DNA from: an uncultured Bacteroidota bacterium
GTDB lineage: Bacteria > Bacteroidota > Bacteroidia > Flavobacteriales > Flavobacteriaceae
Length of the DNA: 38,037 nucleotides
NCBI GenBank assembly: GCA_903838055.1
Contig: CAILWV010000048.1
Span: forward strand, 1-38,037
Direction: 5' to 3'
Numbering within the stretch: position 1 is the first letter of the stretch; each line of letters begins with the position of its first letter. The position numbers were made by a program, and so were the translations under genes. Below, in pieces: positions 15,913-25,044 of this stretch. Under the pieces are notes generated by a model. The model ran no database searches. It had not been told where the DNA came from and saw nothing but the letters and a program-made list of their open reading frames with translations.

Positions 15913-18183
15913 TTATGGCTTAATAATTAAAACAGAAGGAACGGTACTCAACCAAATACTTTGTGCATCTACCAATTTTTTCCAGCTTTCTAAGGAGATC
16001 ATCATTAAATCTTGCTTAGCTAAAAGTCCAGCTTTCATTTCTCCTTCGGATATTATAGATATCGAATTTGGATAGTTGTTTTCTAAAGTATTGATAGCAT
16101 TTTCAATTATGAAATTATTTTTCACTTGATCGTTAATTTCTAAAACAGTTATCTTAGAGTCGTTATTGTAAATTAGTTTTTGAGCATAATCAATTAAAAA
16201 GGCATCTTCCATACCAAATATAGGAACAAAAACATTTTCAATTTCTGTTAACTCTTTATCAACTAGTATTCCAATTGGCATTTTGCTTTTAGAAATTAGC
16301 ACACGTGTTTTATCATCAAATGGGGAGTTTTCAAACAAACCTTCTTTACCTGTAAATTTATCTAAAAGCCGCTCTGGATTTATGATTCGAGTAGTAAATC
16401 CAAGCACTTTTCCTAAAAGAGAACCTTCAAAAATAGACTTTCCTAAACCAACCAAAACTAGATCAAATTCACCTCGAGTAGCTATATCAGCGATATCACT
16501 TTCAATATCTAAAGTAGATTTAAAAATAGGGGTAACCTCTTGATTTAAAACGTTGGCCTCCATTAAAATTGGTTCAAATGTGTCCTTTTCGTAATCTTTT
16601 AAATTATAGGAATGCACCTCGTCACTTAAAGATAAATGTAACACAGTAACATTGGAATTTTCTTTTTGTTTTCTTACAAAACTATTTGCCAACCGAAGAA
16701 GAGACTTCCCTTTTTCATTAGTTCCAAAGGAAATTAATATCTTAAATTTACTATTATCAACTATTGCTTTAGGAATAATCCCAGCTTTTCGATTAAAAAT
16801 AAAATCAATAATATCAATAGCCGGTCCAGTCATAAAAGTGGTTACCAAGGCCATAATTACCATCATAGTAAAAACTTCAGGTGTTAATACTTTTAAGTCC
16901 AACCCAATATTTAACACTATTAATTCCATCAAACCTCTCGTATTCATTAAGGCTCCAATGGTTAAGCTATCGCGCCAATTTTGACCTACAAATTTTGCCG
17001 CCAATGCACTACCAAAAAACTTTCCAACTACAGCTACTAAAATAATCAAACCTGTAATTTGCCATAAATAAGAATCATTAATTAACCCAATTTCGGTACG
17101 TAATCCAGTAAAAACAAAAAATAAGGGGAGTAATAATATTAAAGCAACGTCCTCAATTTTTTCAATAATAATTTTTCTAATTTTGGTAATGTCTGGCATA
17201 ATTGCACCAGTCATAAATGCACCAAACAAAGCATGGATTCCTATTATTTCGGTAATGTAGGAGGAGATGATTAAAGTCACCAAAAATATTGCAACGACGG
17301 GTTTGCTAAGGTTTTCTCTAGTAGCAAATAAGTCCCCAATTTTTTTAAGAAATGGTTTTACTACAAATAACATTAGTAAAACATAAAGTAATGCTAACGA
17401 AATAATGTAAATTGAACTTTCAAAACTACCTGCTTTTACTATAGCTATAACAGCAGCAAGAATACACCATGCTGTAATATCATCTGCTGCGGCACAAGTG
17501 ATAACTATAGCTCCTAATTTGGTTTTATGTATACCTCTTTCTTGCACAATTCTGGCCAAAACTGGAAACGCAGTTATACTCATTGCAATTCCCATAAATA
17601 GAGCAAAAGATAAAAAAGGCACGCCAACAGGTGCAAATCTATAGTATACAAAATAGGCTAAACCAATTCCTAAAGTAAACGGAATTACAATACTAGCATG
17701 GCTAATTACAATAGCTTCATTGGCTCTATTTTTCAAAACCTTTAAATCGAGTTCCATGCCAACTACAAACATGAAAAGTATTAAGCCAATTTGACTTAAA
17801 AACTGAAGATTTCCAAGAGATTCAACTGGAAATAGCATGCCTGAATATTCTGGAAAATACATTCCTACCACAGATGGCCCCAGAAAAATCCCTGCGATAA
17901 TTTCACCAATTACTGAAGGTTGACCAATTTTTCGAAAAATCCAACCAAAAAAACGAGCCACAATAATAATGGTAATTATTTGCAATAAAAGTATTGCTAA
18001 CGGATGTTCTAAATTATGAATTAAGGAAGTTAAAAACTGCCCAAACATACTTTCACTTGACGATTTAGCAACTACATTTCTTCCAATTTCTAAAGTTTTT
18101 CCTTTAGAAACTATCCACACCATAAGAGCAGTAAACCCCCCTGTTATTCCTATATAAAATAAAGCGTTTTTAATATTTTTCAT
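15913..18183 (-). CDS. CPA2-family cation:proton antiporter with C-terminal Usp-like region
   Basis: This is a large membrane antiporter exchanging Na+ or K+ for protons. Counting from the ATG at 18183, the 756-aa protein has an N-terminal helix, then a 12-13 helix transport domain starting near residue 65 with FGWIFRKIGQPSVIGEIIAG and FLGPSVVGMYFPE, typical of CPA2. AAADDITAWCILA carries the Asp pair associated with electrogenic exchange. From about residue 460 a soluble part follows (SKFKILISFGTNEKGKSLLRLA), resembling universal-stress-protein domains. I reject the upstream ATG at 18234 because the extra residues (MFCFSHIC...) are not family-like and overlap promoter-like sequence. The counter-ion is not evident. 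Confidence 0.9.
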   Translation of the reverse strand: MKNIKNALFYIGITGGFTALMVWIVSKGKTLEIGRNVVAKSSSESMFGQFLTSLIHNLEHPLAILLLQIITIIIVARFFGWIFRKIGQPSVIGEIIAGIFLGPSVVGMYFPEYSGMLFPVESLGNLQFLSQIGLILFMFVVGMELDLKVLKNRANEAIVISHASIVIPFTLGIGLAYFVYYRFAPVGVPFLSFALFMGIAMSITAFPVLARIVQERGIHKTKLGAIVITCAAADDITAWCILAAVIAIVKAGSFESSIYIISLALLYVLLMLFVVKPFLKKIGDLFATRENLSKPVVAIFLVTLIISSYITEIIGIHALFGAFMTGAIMPDITKIRKIIIEKIEDVALILLLPLFFVFTGLRTEIGLINDSYLWQITGLIILVAVVGKFFGSALAAKFVGQNWRDSLTIGALMNTRGLMELIVLNIGLDLKVLTPEVFTMMVIMALVTTFMTGPAIDIIDFIFNRKAGIIPKAIVDNSKFKILISFGTNEKGKSLLRLANSFVRKQKENSNVTVLHLSLSDEVHSYNLKDYEKDTFEPILMEANVLNQEVTPIFKSTLDIESDIADIATRGEFDLVLVGLGKSIFEGSLLGKVLGFTTRIINPERLLDKFTGKEGLFENSPFDDKTRVLISKSKMPIGILVDKELTEIENVFVPIFGMEDAFLIDYAQKLIYNNDSKITVLEINDQVKNNFIIENAINTLENNYPNSISIISEGEMKAGLLAKQDLMMISLESWKKLVDAQSIWLSTVPSVLIIKP

Positions 18184-18320
18184 AACTAATTTACTTTCAA
18201 ATTGGATGCTACAAATATGAGAAAAACAAAACAATATTATTAAAAATTTCTATATAAATTAACTTAAAAATAAATTGAAAAATTGGCATTAAAATTTGGG
18301 AAAAGTTTTGCTTTTAGCAC

Positions 18321-18350
18321 TTTGCATTTAATGCGTTTTAATTACCTTTG
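18321..18350 (+). promoter_or_regulatory. Promoter that decides the MMPL exporter start
   Basis: TTTG (18321-18324), 18 nt, TACCTTTG (18343-18350) is a good Bacteroidetes promoter. It lies inside the 5' end of the longest open frame (from 18283) but 20 nt upstream of the ATG at 18370, so translation should start at 18370. Confidence 0.65.
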
Positions 18351-18369
18351 TTCCCGATTAATTTTATTC

Positions 18370-20787
18370 ATGAAAAAGAAAATAAAAGTTGGTTTTTGGG
18401 AATATATTGCTGGAATTGTACTTCGTAATCGAATAACAATTTTAGTAATAGTTTTTTTACTAACTGTTTTTTTTGCTTTTCAATGGAAAAATGTAGGCAT
18501 GACCTATAACGAGGCTAATTTATTACCTAAAGATCATCCTGCCAATAAAGACTACACTCAGTTCTTAAACACCTTTGGAGAAGAAGGAAATCTTTTCGTT
18601 ATTGGAATAAAAGATGATACATTTTTTACACCAAAAGCCTTTGCCGCTTGGAATAAAATGATACATTCTTTGAAGTCTCACAAAGAAATTGAACTGGTTG
18701 TATCTATTAGTAATTTAAAAAAATTACAAAAAGATACTATTAATGAAAAATTTCAATTAGTTCCACTTATTGATTCTACAAAACTTAATAATTCAGTTTA
18801 TTTAAAGGATATAAGAAAACAATTATTTAACGATTTGCCTTTTTATGAGGGCTTGCTTTTTAATAAAAAATCTGGAAGTATTCGTGCTGCTTTTTATATG
18901 AATAAAAAAGTAGTAAATTCTCCAATCCGAAAGGAATTTATTCTGAATGTGTTGGTTCCGGCTGTTGATAAATTTGAAAAAGAAACTAAAATTGACTTGA
19001 AGGTTTCAGGGATGCCGTATATTCGAACAATTAATACCGAAAACATGAAAGGCGAAATTGGCCTTTTTATTGGAGCGGCTCTATTTATTACATCCCTAAT
19101 ATTTTTCTTGTTTTTCCGTTCTTTCCGAGCAACTTTTATTTCCATTTGTATTCTTATTTTTGGAGTAATGTGGTCTTTCGGTACTTTAGGGTTGTTTCAT
19201 TATAAAATTACAATTCTAACAGCTATTATTCCTCCTCTAATTATTGTAATAGGAATTACTAATTGTATTTTTCTAATTAATAAATACCAACAGGAAGTAA
19301 AAATCCATGGCAATCAAGCTAAATCTTTACAACGTGTAATATCAAAGATTGGAGTTTCCACGCTGATGACCAACATGACAACAGCAATAGGTTTTGCAAC
19401 GTTCATGATTACAGGAAATGATTTGCTTTATGAATTTGGTTTGGTTACATCCATAAATGTTATTACAGTTTATCTTTTAACGTTAGTTGTGGTGCCAATT
19501 GTATATAGTTTTATGCCAATTCCAAAAGAAAAACATTTAAATCATTTAACTAAAAATTACCTTTCATCTATATTAAATTCGGTAGAAAATATTGTTCGTC
19601 ATAAAAGAAAAGCAATTTATATTATTTACGGATTGTTGATGGTTTTCAGTTTGATTGGAGTTTATCAAATGAAAGTTTCAGGAAGTTTAATTGGCGAAAT
19701 GCCCAAAAGCGCTTCGTTCTTCAAGGATATTCTCTTTTTTGAAAAAGAATTCAACGGGGTACAACCTCTAGAAATAATGATTAATACAGGGCATAGAAAA
19801 GGAGTAATGAAATCGTCCACTATCCGAAAAATGGATGAATTGCAAAAGACTATTGACAGTATTCCCGAATTATCTAAGCCCGTTTCTATTGTAAATCTTG
19901 TAAAATATTCCAAGCAGGCTTATTACAATGGGAACCCCGAATATTATGAATTGCCTACTTCCCAAGAGCAAACATTCATTTTGAGTTATGCCAAAAATGC
20001 TACTAAAAATTCCAAAGAGAATTTGATGAAAAGTTATGTAGATTCAACAGGGCAATATGCGAGAATTACTACTTTCATGCAAGATATTGGTACAGAAGAA
20101 ATGGCCAAAGTAGAAAAGAAATTAAATAATAGAATTAATCAAATATTTCCGAGTTCTAAGTATAAAGTTACTCTTACTGGAAAAGCCTTAGTTTTTCAAA
20201 AAGGAACGACCTACTTAGTAGAAAATCTTATTGAATCTTTAATTTTCGCAATACTTCTAATTGCGGGATTAATGGTATATATGTTCCGTTCATGGAAGAT
20301 GATTTTTGCTTCAGTAGTAACTAATATCCTTCCGTTATGCATCACTTCTGGATTAATGGGGTATTTCGGAATTCCATTAAAACCTTCAACAATTTTGGTT
20401 TTTAGTATAGCTTTTGGTATTTCGGTGGATAATGCCATTCAATTTATGGCTAAATACCGTCATGATTTATTACATAATAATGGTAAGATTAAAAAATCTG
20501 TTGTGAGTGCTTTACATGAAACTGGCGTTAGCACTTTTTATACTTCTATGGTATTGATTTTCGGATTTGCTATATTCACTTTATCAAGTTTTAGCGGAAC
20601 TATTGCGCTAGGAGGATTGATTTCTGTAACGCTTACTTTTGCTATGTTTGCTAATTTATTAGTGCTTCCGGCATTAGTATTAACTACAGCAAAATGGGGC
20701 GGAAAAAGAGATACTAGCCTTCAGCCATCGATTAACATCCTTAGATCTCAAGTTGATGACGAGGAAGAGGAAAACCAAAAAAAATAA
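18370..20787 (+). CDS. MMPL/RND-superfamily transporter
   Basis: The 805-aa protein (from the ATG at 18370) has the duplicated RND layout: one helix near the N-terminus (about residues 20-38), a large periplasmic loop, five or six helices (from about 235), a second anchor helix near 427, a second loop and a second helix bundle to about 780. The conserved GIxxNxxxF-like segments are visible: GITNCIFLINKY in the first bundle and FGISVDNAIQFMAKYRHD in the second, the latter with the Asp expected for proton coupling. Relatives export lipids, hopanoids or drugs. The C-terminus is acidic. There is no adjacent membrane-fusion protein or TolC-like gene, so it may act alone. Substrate unknown. Confidence 0.88.
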   Translation: MKKKIKVGFWEYIAGIVLRNRITILVIVFLLTVFFAFQWKNVGMTYNEANLLPKDHPANKDYTQFLNTFGEEGNLFVIGIKDDTFFTPKAFAAWNKMIHSLKSHKEIELVVSISNLKKLQKDTINEKFQLVPLIDSTKLNNSVYLKDIRKQLFNDLPFYEGLLFNKKSGSIRAAFYMNKKVVNSPIRKEFILNVLVPAVDKFEKETKIDLKVSGMPYIRTINTENMKGEIGLFIGAALFITSLIFFLFFRSFRATFISICILIFGVMWSFGTLGLFHYKITILTAIIPPLIIVIGITNCIFLINKYQQEVKIHGNQAKSLQRVISKIGVSTLMTNMTTAIGFATFMITGNDLLYEFGLVTSINVITVYLLTLVVVPIVYSFMPIPKEKHLNHLTKNYLSSILNSVENIVRHKRKAIYIIYGLLMVFSLIGVYQMKVSGSLIGEMPKSASFFKDILFFEKEFNGVQPLEIMINTGHRKGVMKSSTIRKMDELQKTIDSIPELSKPVSIVNLVKYSKQAYYNGNPEYYELPTSQEQTFILSYAKNATKNSKENLMKSYVDSTGQYARITTFMQDIGTEEMAKVEKKLNNRINQIFPSSKYKVTLTGKALVFQKGTTYLVENLIESLIFAILLIAGLMVYMFRSWKMIFASVVTNILPLCITSGLMGYFGIPLKPSTILVFSIAFGISVDNAIQFMAKYRHDLLHNNGKIKKSVVSALHETGVSTFYTSMVLIFGFAIFTLSSFSGTIALGGLISVTLTFAMFANLLVLPALVLTTAKWGGKRDTSLQPSINILRSQVDDEEEENQKK

Positions 20788-20795
20788 AAATAATT

Positions 20796-20803
20796 TATAT
20801 TTG
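20796..20803 (+). promoter_or_regulatory. Candidate -7 box (TATATTTG) for asnS
   Basis: An exact TAnnTTTG match 9 nt after the MMPL gene stop gives a leader of about 54 nt. No TTG is seen at the -33 distance, where the sequence is A-rich. Confidence 0.5.
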
Positions 20804-20863
20804 TAATTCGAAATAATTGTTATTTCTAACAATGTAACATCGAAGGATTTAAAAAACTATAAA

Positions 20864-22300
20864 ATGAAACATACTAAAGTTAAAGACTTATTAATTAGCA
20901 CTAAAACGCTACAAGAAGTTAATGCAAAAGGATGGGTGAGAACTTTTAGAAACAACCAATTTATTGCATTGAATGATGGTTCTACTATTCATAATATTCA
21001 ATGTGTTGTTGATTTTGAAAACACCCCTGAAGAAACTTTAAAAAGAATCACTACTGGTGCTGCGGTTTCAGTAACAGGAGAATTAGTTGAAAGCAAAGGA
21101 GCTGGACAGAAATATGAAATTCAAGTTTCTAAATTAGAAATATTAGGAGATTGCGATGCTGAGAAGTTTCCAATTCAACCTAAAAATAAACCAAGTTTAG
21201 ATTTTCTTCGGGAGAATGCTCACTTACGTGCACGAACTAATATGTTTGGTGCAATAATGAGAGTTCGTTCGGTACTATCATTTGCGGTTCATAACTATTT
21301 TCAAGAAAAAGGATTTGTTTATGTAAATACTCCTATTATTACTGGTTCAGATGCCGAAGGTGCAGGAGAAATGTTCAAAGTAACTGCATTGCCATTTGAT
21401 GGAACTCCAAGAACTGAAGAAGGAAAAGTAAATTACAAAGAAGATTTCTTCGGAAAAGAAACTAATTTAACTGTTTCCGGACAATTAGAAGCTGAAACCT
21501 ATGCAATGGCTTTAGGTCAAGTATATACTTTTGGCCCAACTTTCCGTGCTGAAAATTCCAATACTTCCCGCCACTTGGCTGAATTTTGGATGATTGAACC
21601 CGAAGTTGCTTTTAATGATTTGAATGATAATATGGATTTGGCAGAAGATTTTATCCAACATGTAATAAAATACACAATGGATAAATGCCAAGACGATTTG
21701 AAATTTTTAGAAGGCCGTTTATTAGAAGAAGAAAAGACTAAGCCACAAGCAGAACGTAGTGAAATGGCATTACTAGAAAAATTAAATTTCGTTTTAGAAA
21801 ATAATTTTAAACGAGTTTCTTATACTGAAGCAATTGATATTTTAAGAGATTGTACTCCTAATAAAAAGAAAAAATTCAACTATATTATTAACGAATGGGG
21901 CGCTGATTTACAAAGTGAACACGAACGTTATTTAGTTGAAAAACATTTTAAATGCCCGGTAATTTTATTTGATTATCCTGCAAATATCAAAGCTTTTTAC
22001 ATGCGATTAAATGAAGACGGAAAAACAGTTCGTGCTATGGATATACTATTCCCAGGAATAGGAGAGATCGTTGGCGGGTCTCAAAGAGAAGAGCGTTTTG
22101 ATGTTCTTGTTGAAAAAATGAAAACATTAGGAATTGACGAAGAAGAATTATGGTGGTATTTAGATACTAGACGTTTTGGATCGGCTGTGCACTCTGGTTT
22201 TGGATTAGGATTTGAAAGATTAGTATTATTTGTTACTGGAATGACAAATATAAGAGATGTCATCCCTTTTCCAAGAACCCCTCAAAACGCAGAGTTTTAA
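20864..22300 (+). CDS. asnS: Asparaginyl-tRNA synthetase
   Basis: A class IIb synthetase that charges tRNA-Asn directly. The 478-aa protein has the N-terminal OB-fold anticodon-binding domain ([20 protein letters not shown] near residue 18), motif 1 region ([18 protein letters not shown], reading [14 protein letters not shown]), motif 2 ([16 protein letters not shown] near 230) and motif 3 ([12 protein letters not shown] near 450). [17 protein letters not shown] and [11 protein letters not shown] at the end are typical of bacterial AsnRS. The length matches the family (about 466). rpoN follows after 74 nt. Confidence 0.97.
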   Translation: MKHTKVKDLLISTKTLQEVNAKGWVRTFRNNQFIALNDGSTIHNIQCVVDFENTPEETLKRITTGAAVSVTGELVESKGAGQKYEIQVSKLEILGDCDAEKFPIQPKNKPSLDFLRENAHLRARTNMFGAIMRVRSVLSFAVHNYFQEKGFVYVNTPIITGSDAEGAGEMFKVTALPFDGTPRTEEGKVNYKEDFFGKETNLTVSGQLEAETYAMALGQVYTFGPTFRAENSNTSRHLAEFWMIEPEVAFNDLNDNMDLAEDFIQHVIKYTMDKCQDDLKFLEGRLLEEEKTKPQAERSEMALLEKLNFVLENNFKRVSYTEAIDILRDCTPNKKKKFNYIINEWGADLQSEHERYLVEKHFKCPVILFDYPANIKAFYMRLNEDGKTVRAMDILFPGIGEIVGGSQREERFDVLVEKMKTLGIDEEELWWYLDTRRFGSAVHSGFGLGFERLVLFVTGMTNIRDVIPFPRTPQNAEF

Positions 22301-22323
22301 AATTGTTTCAGTTTTCAAGTTTT

Positions 22324-22345
22324 AGTTGTTTTGACAACTTTTAAT
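22324..22345 (+). terminator. Weak hairpin between asnS and rpoN
   Basis: The stem AGTTGT / ACAACT with loop TTTG is followed by TTTAATTT. It could attenuate transcription between asnS and rpoN. The stem has only 6 bp. Confidence 0.35.
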
Positions 22346-22374
22346 TTCAAATCTTAGACTATTAAAAAAATAAA

Positions 22375-23838
22375 ATGCTTAAACAAAACTTACAATTTAA
22401 ACTATCTCAGAAATTATCTCCTCAACAAATACAGTTGATGAAGTTAATTCAGTTGCCTACATTGGCATTCGAGCAACGTTTATTGGAAGAAATAAATGAA
22501 AATCCTGCTTTAGAAACCGGAAAAGACGAAGACGAAGTATACGAAAAAGACGAATTCGATAACAATGAAGATTATGATGACTACGAAGGTGGAGATAACA
22601 TTGAAACCGAAGACATCAATATTGACGAATATTTAAGCAACGACGAAACTCCCGATTATAAATTACAAACCAATAATTATAGCGATGAGGAAGAGCGGGA
22701 GAATCCATTTGCATCGCCATTAAGTTTTCATCAAGATTTAATAAATCAGTTAAATACGTTTATTCTAAACGATACCGATCGTGAAATTGCCGAATTTCTA
22801 GTGGGTAGCATAGACGATATGGGCTACATTCGCAGAACAGTGCAAGATATTGTAGACGATATGGCATTCACGCAAGGGATTTATACAGATGAGAAAAATG
22901 TTGAACGAATGCTTCATGTTATTCACGAACTAGAGCCTTCTGGTGTTGGTGCTCGTGACTTGCAGGAATGTTTATTATTACAACTTAAGCATAAAACTCC
23001 AACCCAAGATATTGCTTTGGCAATGGATATAATTGAAAATCAATTTGAAGCTTTTACAAAAAAGCATTATGACAAATTGCTACAAAAGTATTCTATTTCA
23101 CAAGACCAATTAAAAAAGACCATCCACGAAATAGAGAAATTGAATCCAAAACCAGGTGGATCTTTTACTGGAAACAATAAAGTTACTGAAAATATAGTTC
23201 CTGATTTTGCTATTCGTATTAACGATGGCGAATTAGAACTAATTCTTAACAGTCGAAATGCTCCTTCTTTGCACGTCTCAAAAGACTACCAAGAGATGAT
23301 GCAAACCTATAAAGAATCTCGTGACAAATCTAATTCCCAAAAAGATGCGGTGCAGTTTATTAAACAAAAATTAGATTCTGCCAAATGGTTTATCGACGCC
23401 ATAAAACAACGTCAGGAAACCCTTTATGTGACCATGAATGCAATCATGCATTTTCAAGAAGAGTATTTTTTAGACGGCGAAGAAACCAGTTTAAAGCCAA
23501 TGATTCTTAAAGATATTGCTGATATGGTAGGTTTAGATATTTCCACAGTTTCCCGTGTTGCAAATAGTAAATATGTTGACACGCCTTATGGAACCAAACT
23601 TATCAAAGAATTCTTTTCTGAAGCAATGAAGAACGATCAAGGTGAAGATGTTTCCACACTTGAAATCAAGAAAATTCTAAAAAATGTAATTGAAGCAGAA
23701 GATAAACACAAGCCACTTCCTGATGATCAACTTGCGGATATATTAAAAGAAAAAGGTTACCCAATAGCCCGAAGAACTATTGCTAAATATAGAGAACAAC
23801 TGGATATTCCTGTTGCTCGAATGCGAAAAAAAATATAG
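22375..23838 (+). CDS. rpoN: RNA polymerase sigma-54 factor
   Basis: Sigma-54 directs RNA polymerase to -24/-12 promoters that need an AAA+ activator. The 487-aa protein has region I (MLKQNLQFKLSQKLSPQQIQ, the Gln/Leu-rich activator-interacting region), a strongly acidic region II at about residues 45-105, the core-binding domain, a helix-turn-helix near 380-400 (DIADMVGLDISTVSRVANSK), and the RpoN box ARRTIAKYRE at 465-474, the -24 recognition helix. No bEBP-type activator gene is seen in the window, and no convincing -24/-12 promoter was noticed. Confidence 0.97.
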   Translation: MLKQNLQFKLSQKLSPQQIQLMKLIQLPTLAFEQRLLEEINENPALETGKDEDEVYEKDEFDNNEDYDDYEGGDNIETEDINIDEYLSNDETPDYKLQTNNYSDEEERENPFASPLSFHQDLINQLNTFILNDTDREIAEFLVGSIDDMGYIRRTVQDIVDDMAFTQGIYTDEKNVERMLHVIHELEPSGVGARDLQECLLLQLKHKTPTQDIALAMDIIENQFEAFTKKHYDKLLQKYSISQDQLKKTIHEIEKLNPKPGGSFTGNNKVTENIVPDFAIRINDGELELILNSRNAPSLHVSKDYQEMMQTYKESRDKSNSQKDAVQFIKQKLDSAKWFIDAIKQRQETLYVTMNAIMHFQEEYFLDGEETSLKPMILKDIADMVGLDISTVSRVANSKYVDTPYGTKLIKEFFSEAMKNDQGEDVSTLEIKKILKNVIEAEDKHKPLPDDQLADILKEKGYPIARRTIAKYREQLDIPVARMRKKI

Positions 23839-23845
23839 TTTTTTT

Positions 23846-23960
23846 AGGAGCGAACGGCTTGCGCATTTTAGTAAAGGCAATTCCCGCTTTCCATTACAAT
23901 AATAAATACTTTCCAAAACGGTAAGCATTTATTATTTTCACTACTATCGGGGCTATTTAG
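23846..23960. repeat. Extragenic imperfect inverted-repeat element (copy 1)
   Basis: The gap between rpoN and the convergent acyl-protein synthetase gene holds a GC-richer block containing GGCAATTCCCGCTTTCCATT and, about 50 nt later, TTTTCACTACTATCGGGGC. The arms CAATAATAAAT and ATTTATTATT pair around CTTTCCAAAACGGTAAG. It resembles extragenic repeats I associate with Flavobacterium intergenic regions and shares its style with the element at 33822-33907. Confidence 0.55.
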
Positions 23961-23985
23961 GTTATGTCTTTTGTGAAATATTAAA

Positions 23986-24966
23986 TTACATTACCATTAA
24001 GTTACATCCGCGAATATCCGAATTATCAAATCTGCCCAACACTTCGAAGGTATTATTAGAGTATTTCTTTCCTAAATCTTGAGTAGCAATAAACGAACAT
24101 GAATTAATATTGGCTAAGTCAATAACATTTATTCCTCCAGTTTTTCCTGTGTTAACATAGGATAAAGCATCTTCTGTATCTCGAATTAAGATGTTCATCC
24201 AGTTTGGACATTCAAAAATACCATTTCCTAAAGAATAGGCTTGTGATAATAATTCTGTCATACCATATTCAGAATGTATGCTGGATACTCCGAAACCTTC
24301 GCAAAGAATTTCATGTAATTCTTCTCTTATAATTTCTTTCCGTTTGCCTTTCATACCGCCAGTTTCCATGATAATGGTATTTTTTAATTGAAATTTTTGT
24401 TTTTCAATTAAATCTAATAAAGCATAGGTAACTCCAATTAAAATCACATTTTGACCTGAAGAATCCAATTCAATTATTTTTGAGATTAGTTCGTCATAAT
24501 TATTTAAATAAAAGCCACTATTTGAATTATTAGATAATTCTATTAAATCTTTAACCATGTAAATTAAAGAAGACCCACTTCGTTCTAAATAGGATGGAAG
24601 TAAAGCCAAAACTGCATAATCTTCTATTTTTCCATAAAAATCTGAAAATGCATTGCGATAACTTTTTTCGTATAGATAAACATCTGTGATAAGGTGCTTG
24701 CTAGTTATCATTCCAGTAGTTCCACTACTAGTAAAAATCTCTTGAATTGGTTCTGAAGACGAGACAATATCATGGCTTTTAAAAAACTGAATCGGTAAAA
24801 ATGGAATTTGCTGTAAACTTTTAACACTTCCTTTTTCAATTTTTAATAATTCACAAAATTCACGATATACACTATTGCTTTCGTATTGAAAACGAAAAAT
24901 CTTCAAGGCAATTTTTTCAAATTGCTTTCCATTGGAAATAGAGAAAATATCTTGTGAATTAATCAA
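23986..24966 (-). CDS. LuxE-like acyl-protein synthetase / PaaK-type adenylate-forming enzyme
   Basis: The 326-aa protein belongs to the LuxE/acyl-protein synthetase branch of adenylate-forming enzymes. FTSSGTTG at residues 78-85 is the ATP-phosphate loop, METGGMKGKRKEI near 203 is the segment that follows in this branch, and SEYGMTELLSQAY near 236 corresponds to the adenylation motif. Such enzymes activate fatty or aromatic acids and pass them to a protein or CoA thiol; the acceptor is unknown. In Flavobacteriia a copy stands alone without lux genes, so bioluminescence is not implied. The start is a TTG just downstream of a TACTTTTG box; no ATG is available near the 5' end. Confidence 0.8.
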   Translation of the reverse strand: MINSQDIFSISNGKQFEKIALKIFRFQYESNSVYREFCELLKIEKGSVKSLQQIPFLPIQFFKSHDIVSSSEPIQEIFTSSGTTGMITSKHLITDVYLYEKSYRNAFSDFYGKIEDYAVLALLPSYLERSGSSLIYMVKDLIELSNNSNSGFYLNNYDELISKIIELDSSGQNVILIGVTYALLDLIEKQKFQLKNTIIMETGGMKGKRKEIIREELHEILCEGFGVSSIHSEYGMTELLSQAYSLGNGIFECPNWMNILIRDTEDALSYVNTGKTGGINVIDLANINSCSFIATQDLGKKYSNNTFEVLGRFDNSDIRGCNLMVM

Positions 24967-24980
24967 AGGGATAATTTTTA

Positions 24981-24988
24981 CAAAAGTA
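24981..24988 (-). promoter_or_regulatory. Candidate -7 box (TACTTTTG) deciding the TTG start of the acyl-protein synthetase gene
   Basis: An exact TAnnTTTG match on the minus strand lies 14 nt upstream of the TTG at 24966. Transcription would begin about 8 nt before it, supporting TTG as the start. No -33 TTG is evident. Confidence 0.5.
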
Positions 24989-24997
24989 ATAAAAATA

Positions 24998-25026
24998 AAA
25001 AAGCTCCAACGTTAATTGGAGCTTTT
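24998..25026 (-). terminator. Terminator of the long T9SS-cargo gene
   Basis: The 11-bp stem AAAAGCTCCAA (24999-25009) / TTGGAGCTTTT (25016-25026) is followed on the minus strand by a T-rich tract (TTATTTTTATT). It lies 18 nt after the stop codon and separates this transcript from the acyl-protein synthetase promoter. Confidence 0.85.
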
Positions 25027-25044
25027 GAAATATATTTTAATTAG

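Noticed and set aside
15803..16075. 90-codon plus-strand frame after rpmA
   Set aside because: Begins inside the rpmA terminator and runs antisense into the antiporter 3' end; no protein features.
18184..18234. Upstream start of the CPA2 antiporter
   Set aside because: The extra residues (MFCFSHICSIQ...) are not family-like and the sequence includes a CATATTTG promoter-like box.
18283..18369. Upstream extension of the MMPL exporter start
   Set aside because: A TTTG-N18-TACCTTTG promoter lies inside it, and the extra 29 residues do not resemble the family N-terminus.
23986..24966. Bioluminescence (lux) locus
   Set aside because: Only a LuxE-like enzyme is present; no luxA, luxB, luxC or luxD neighbours.
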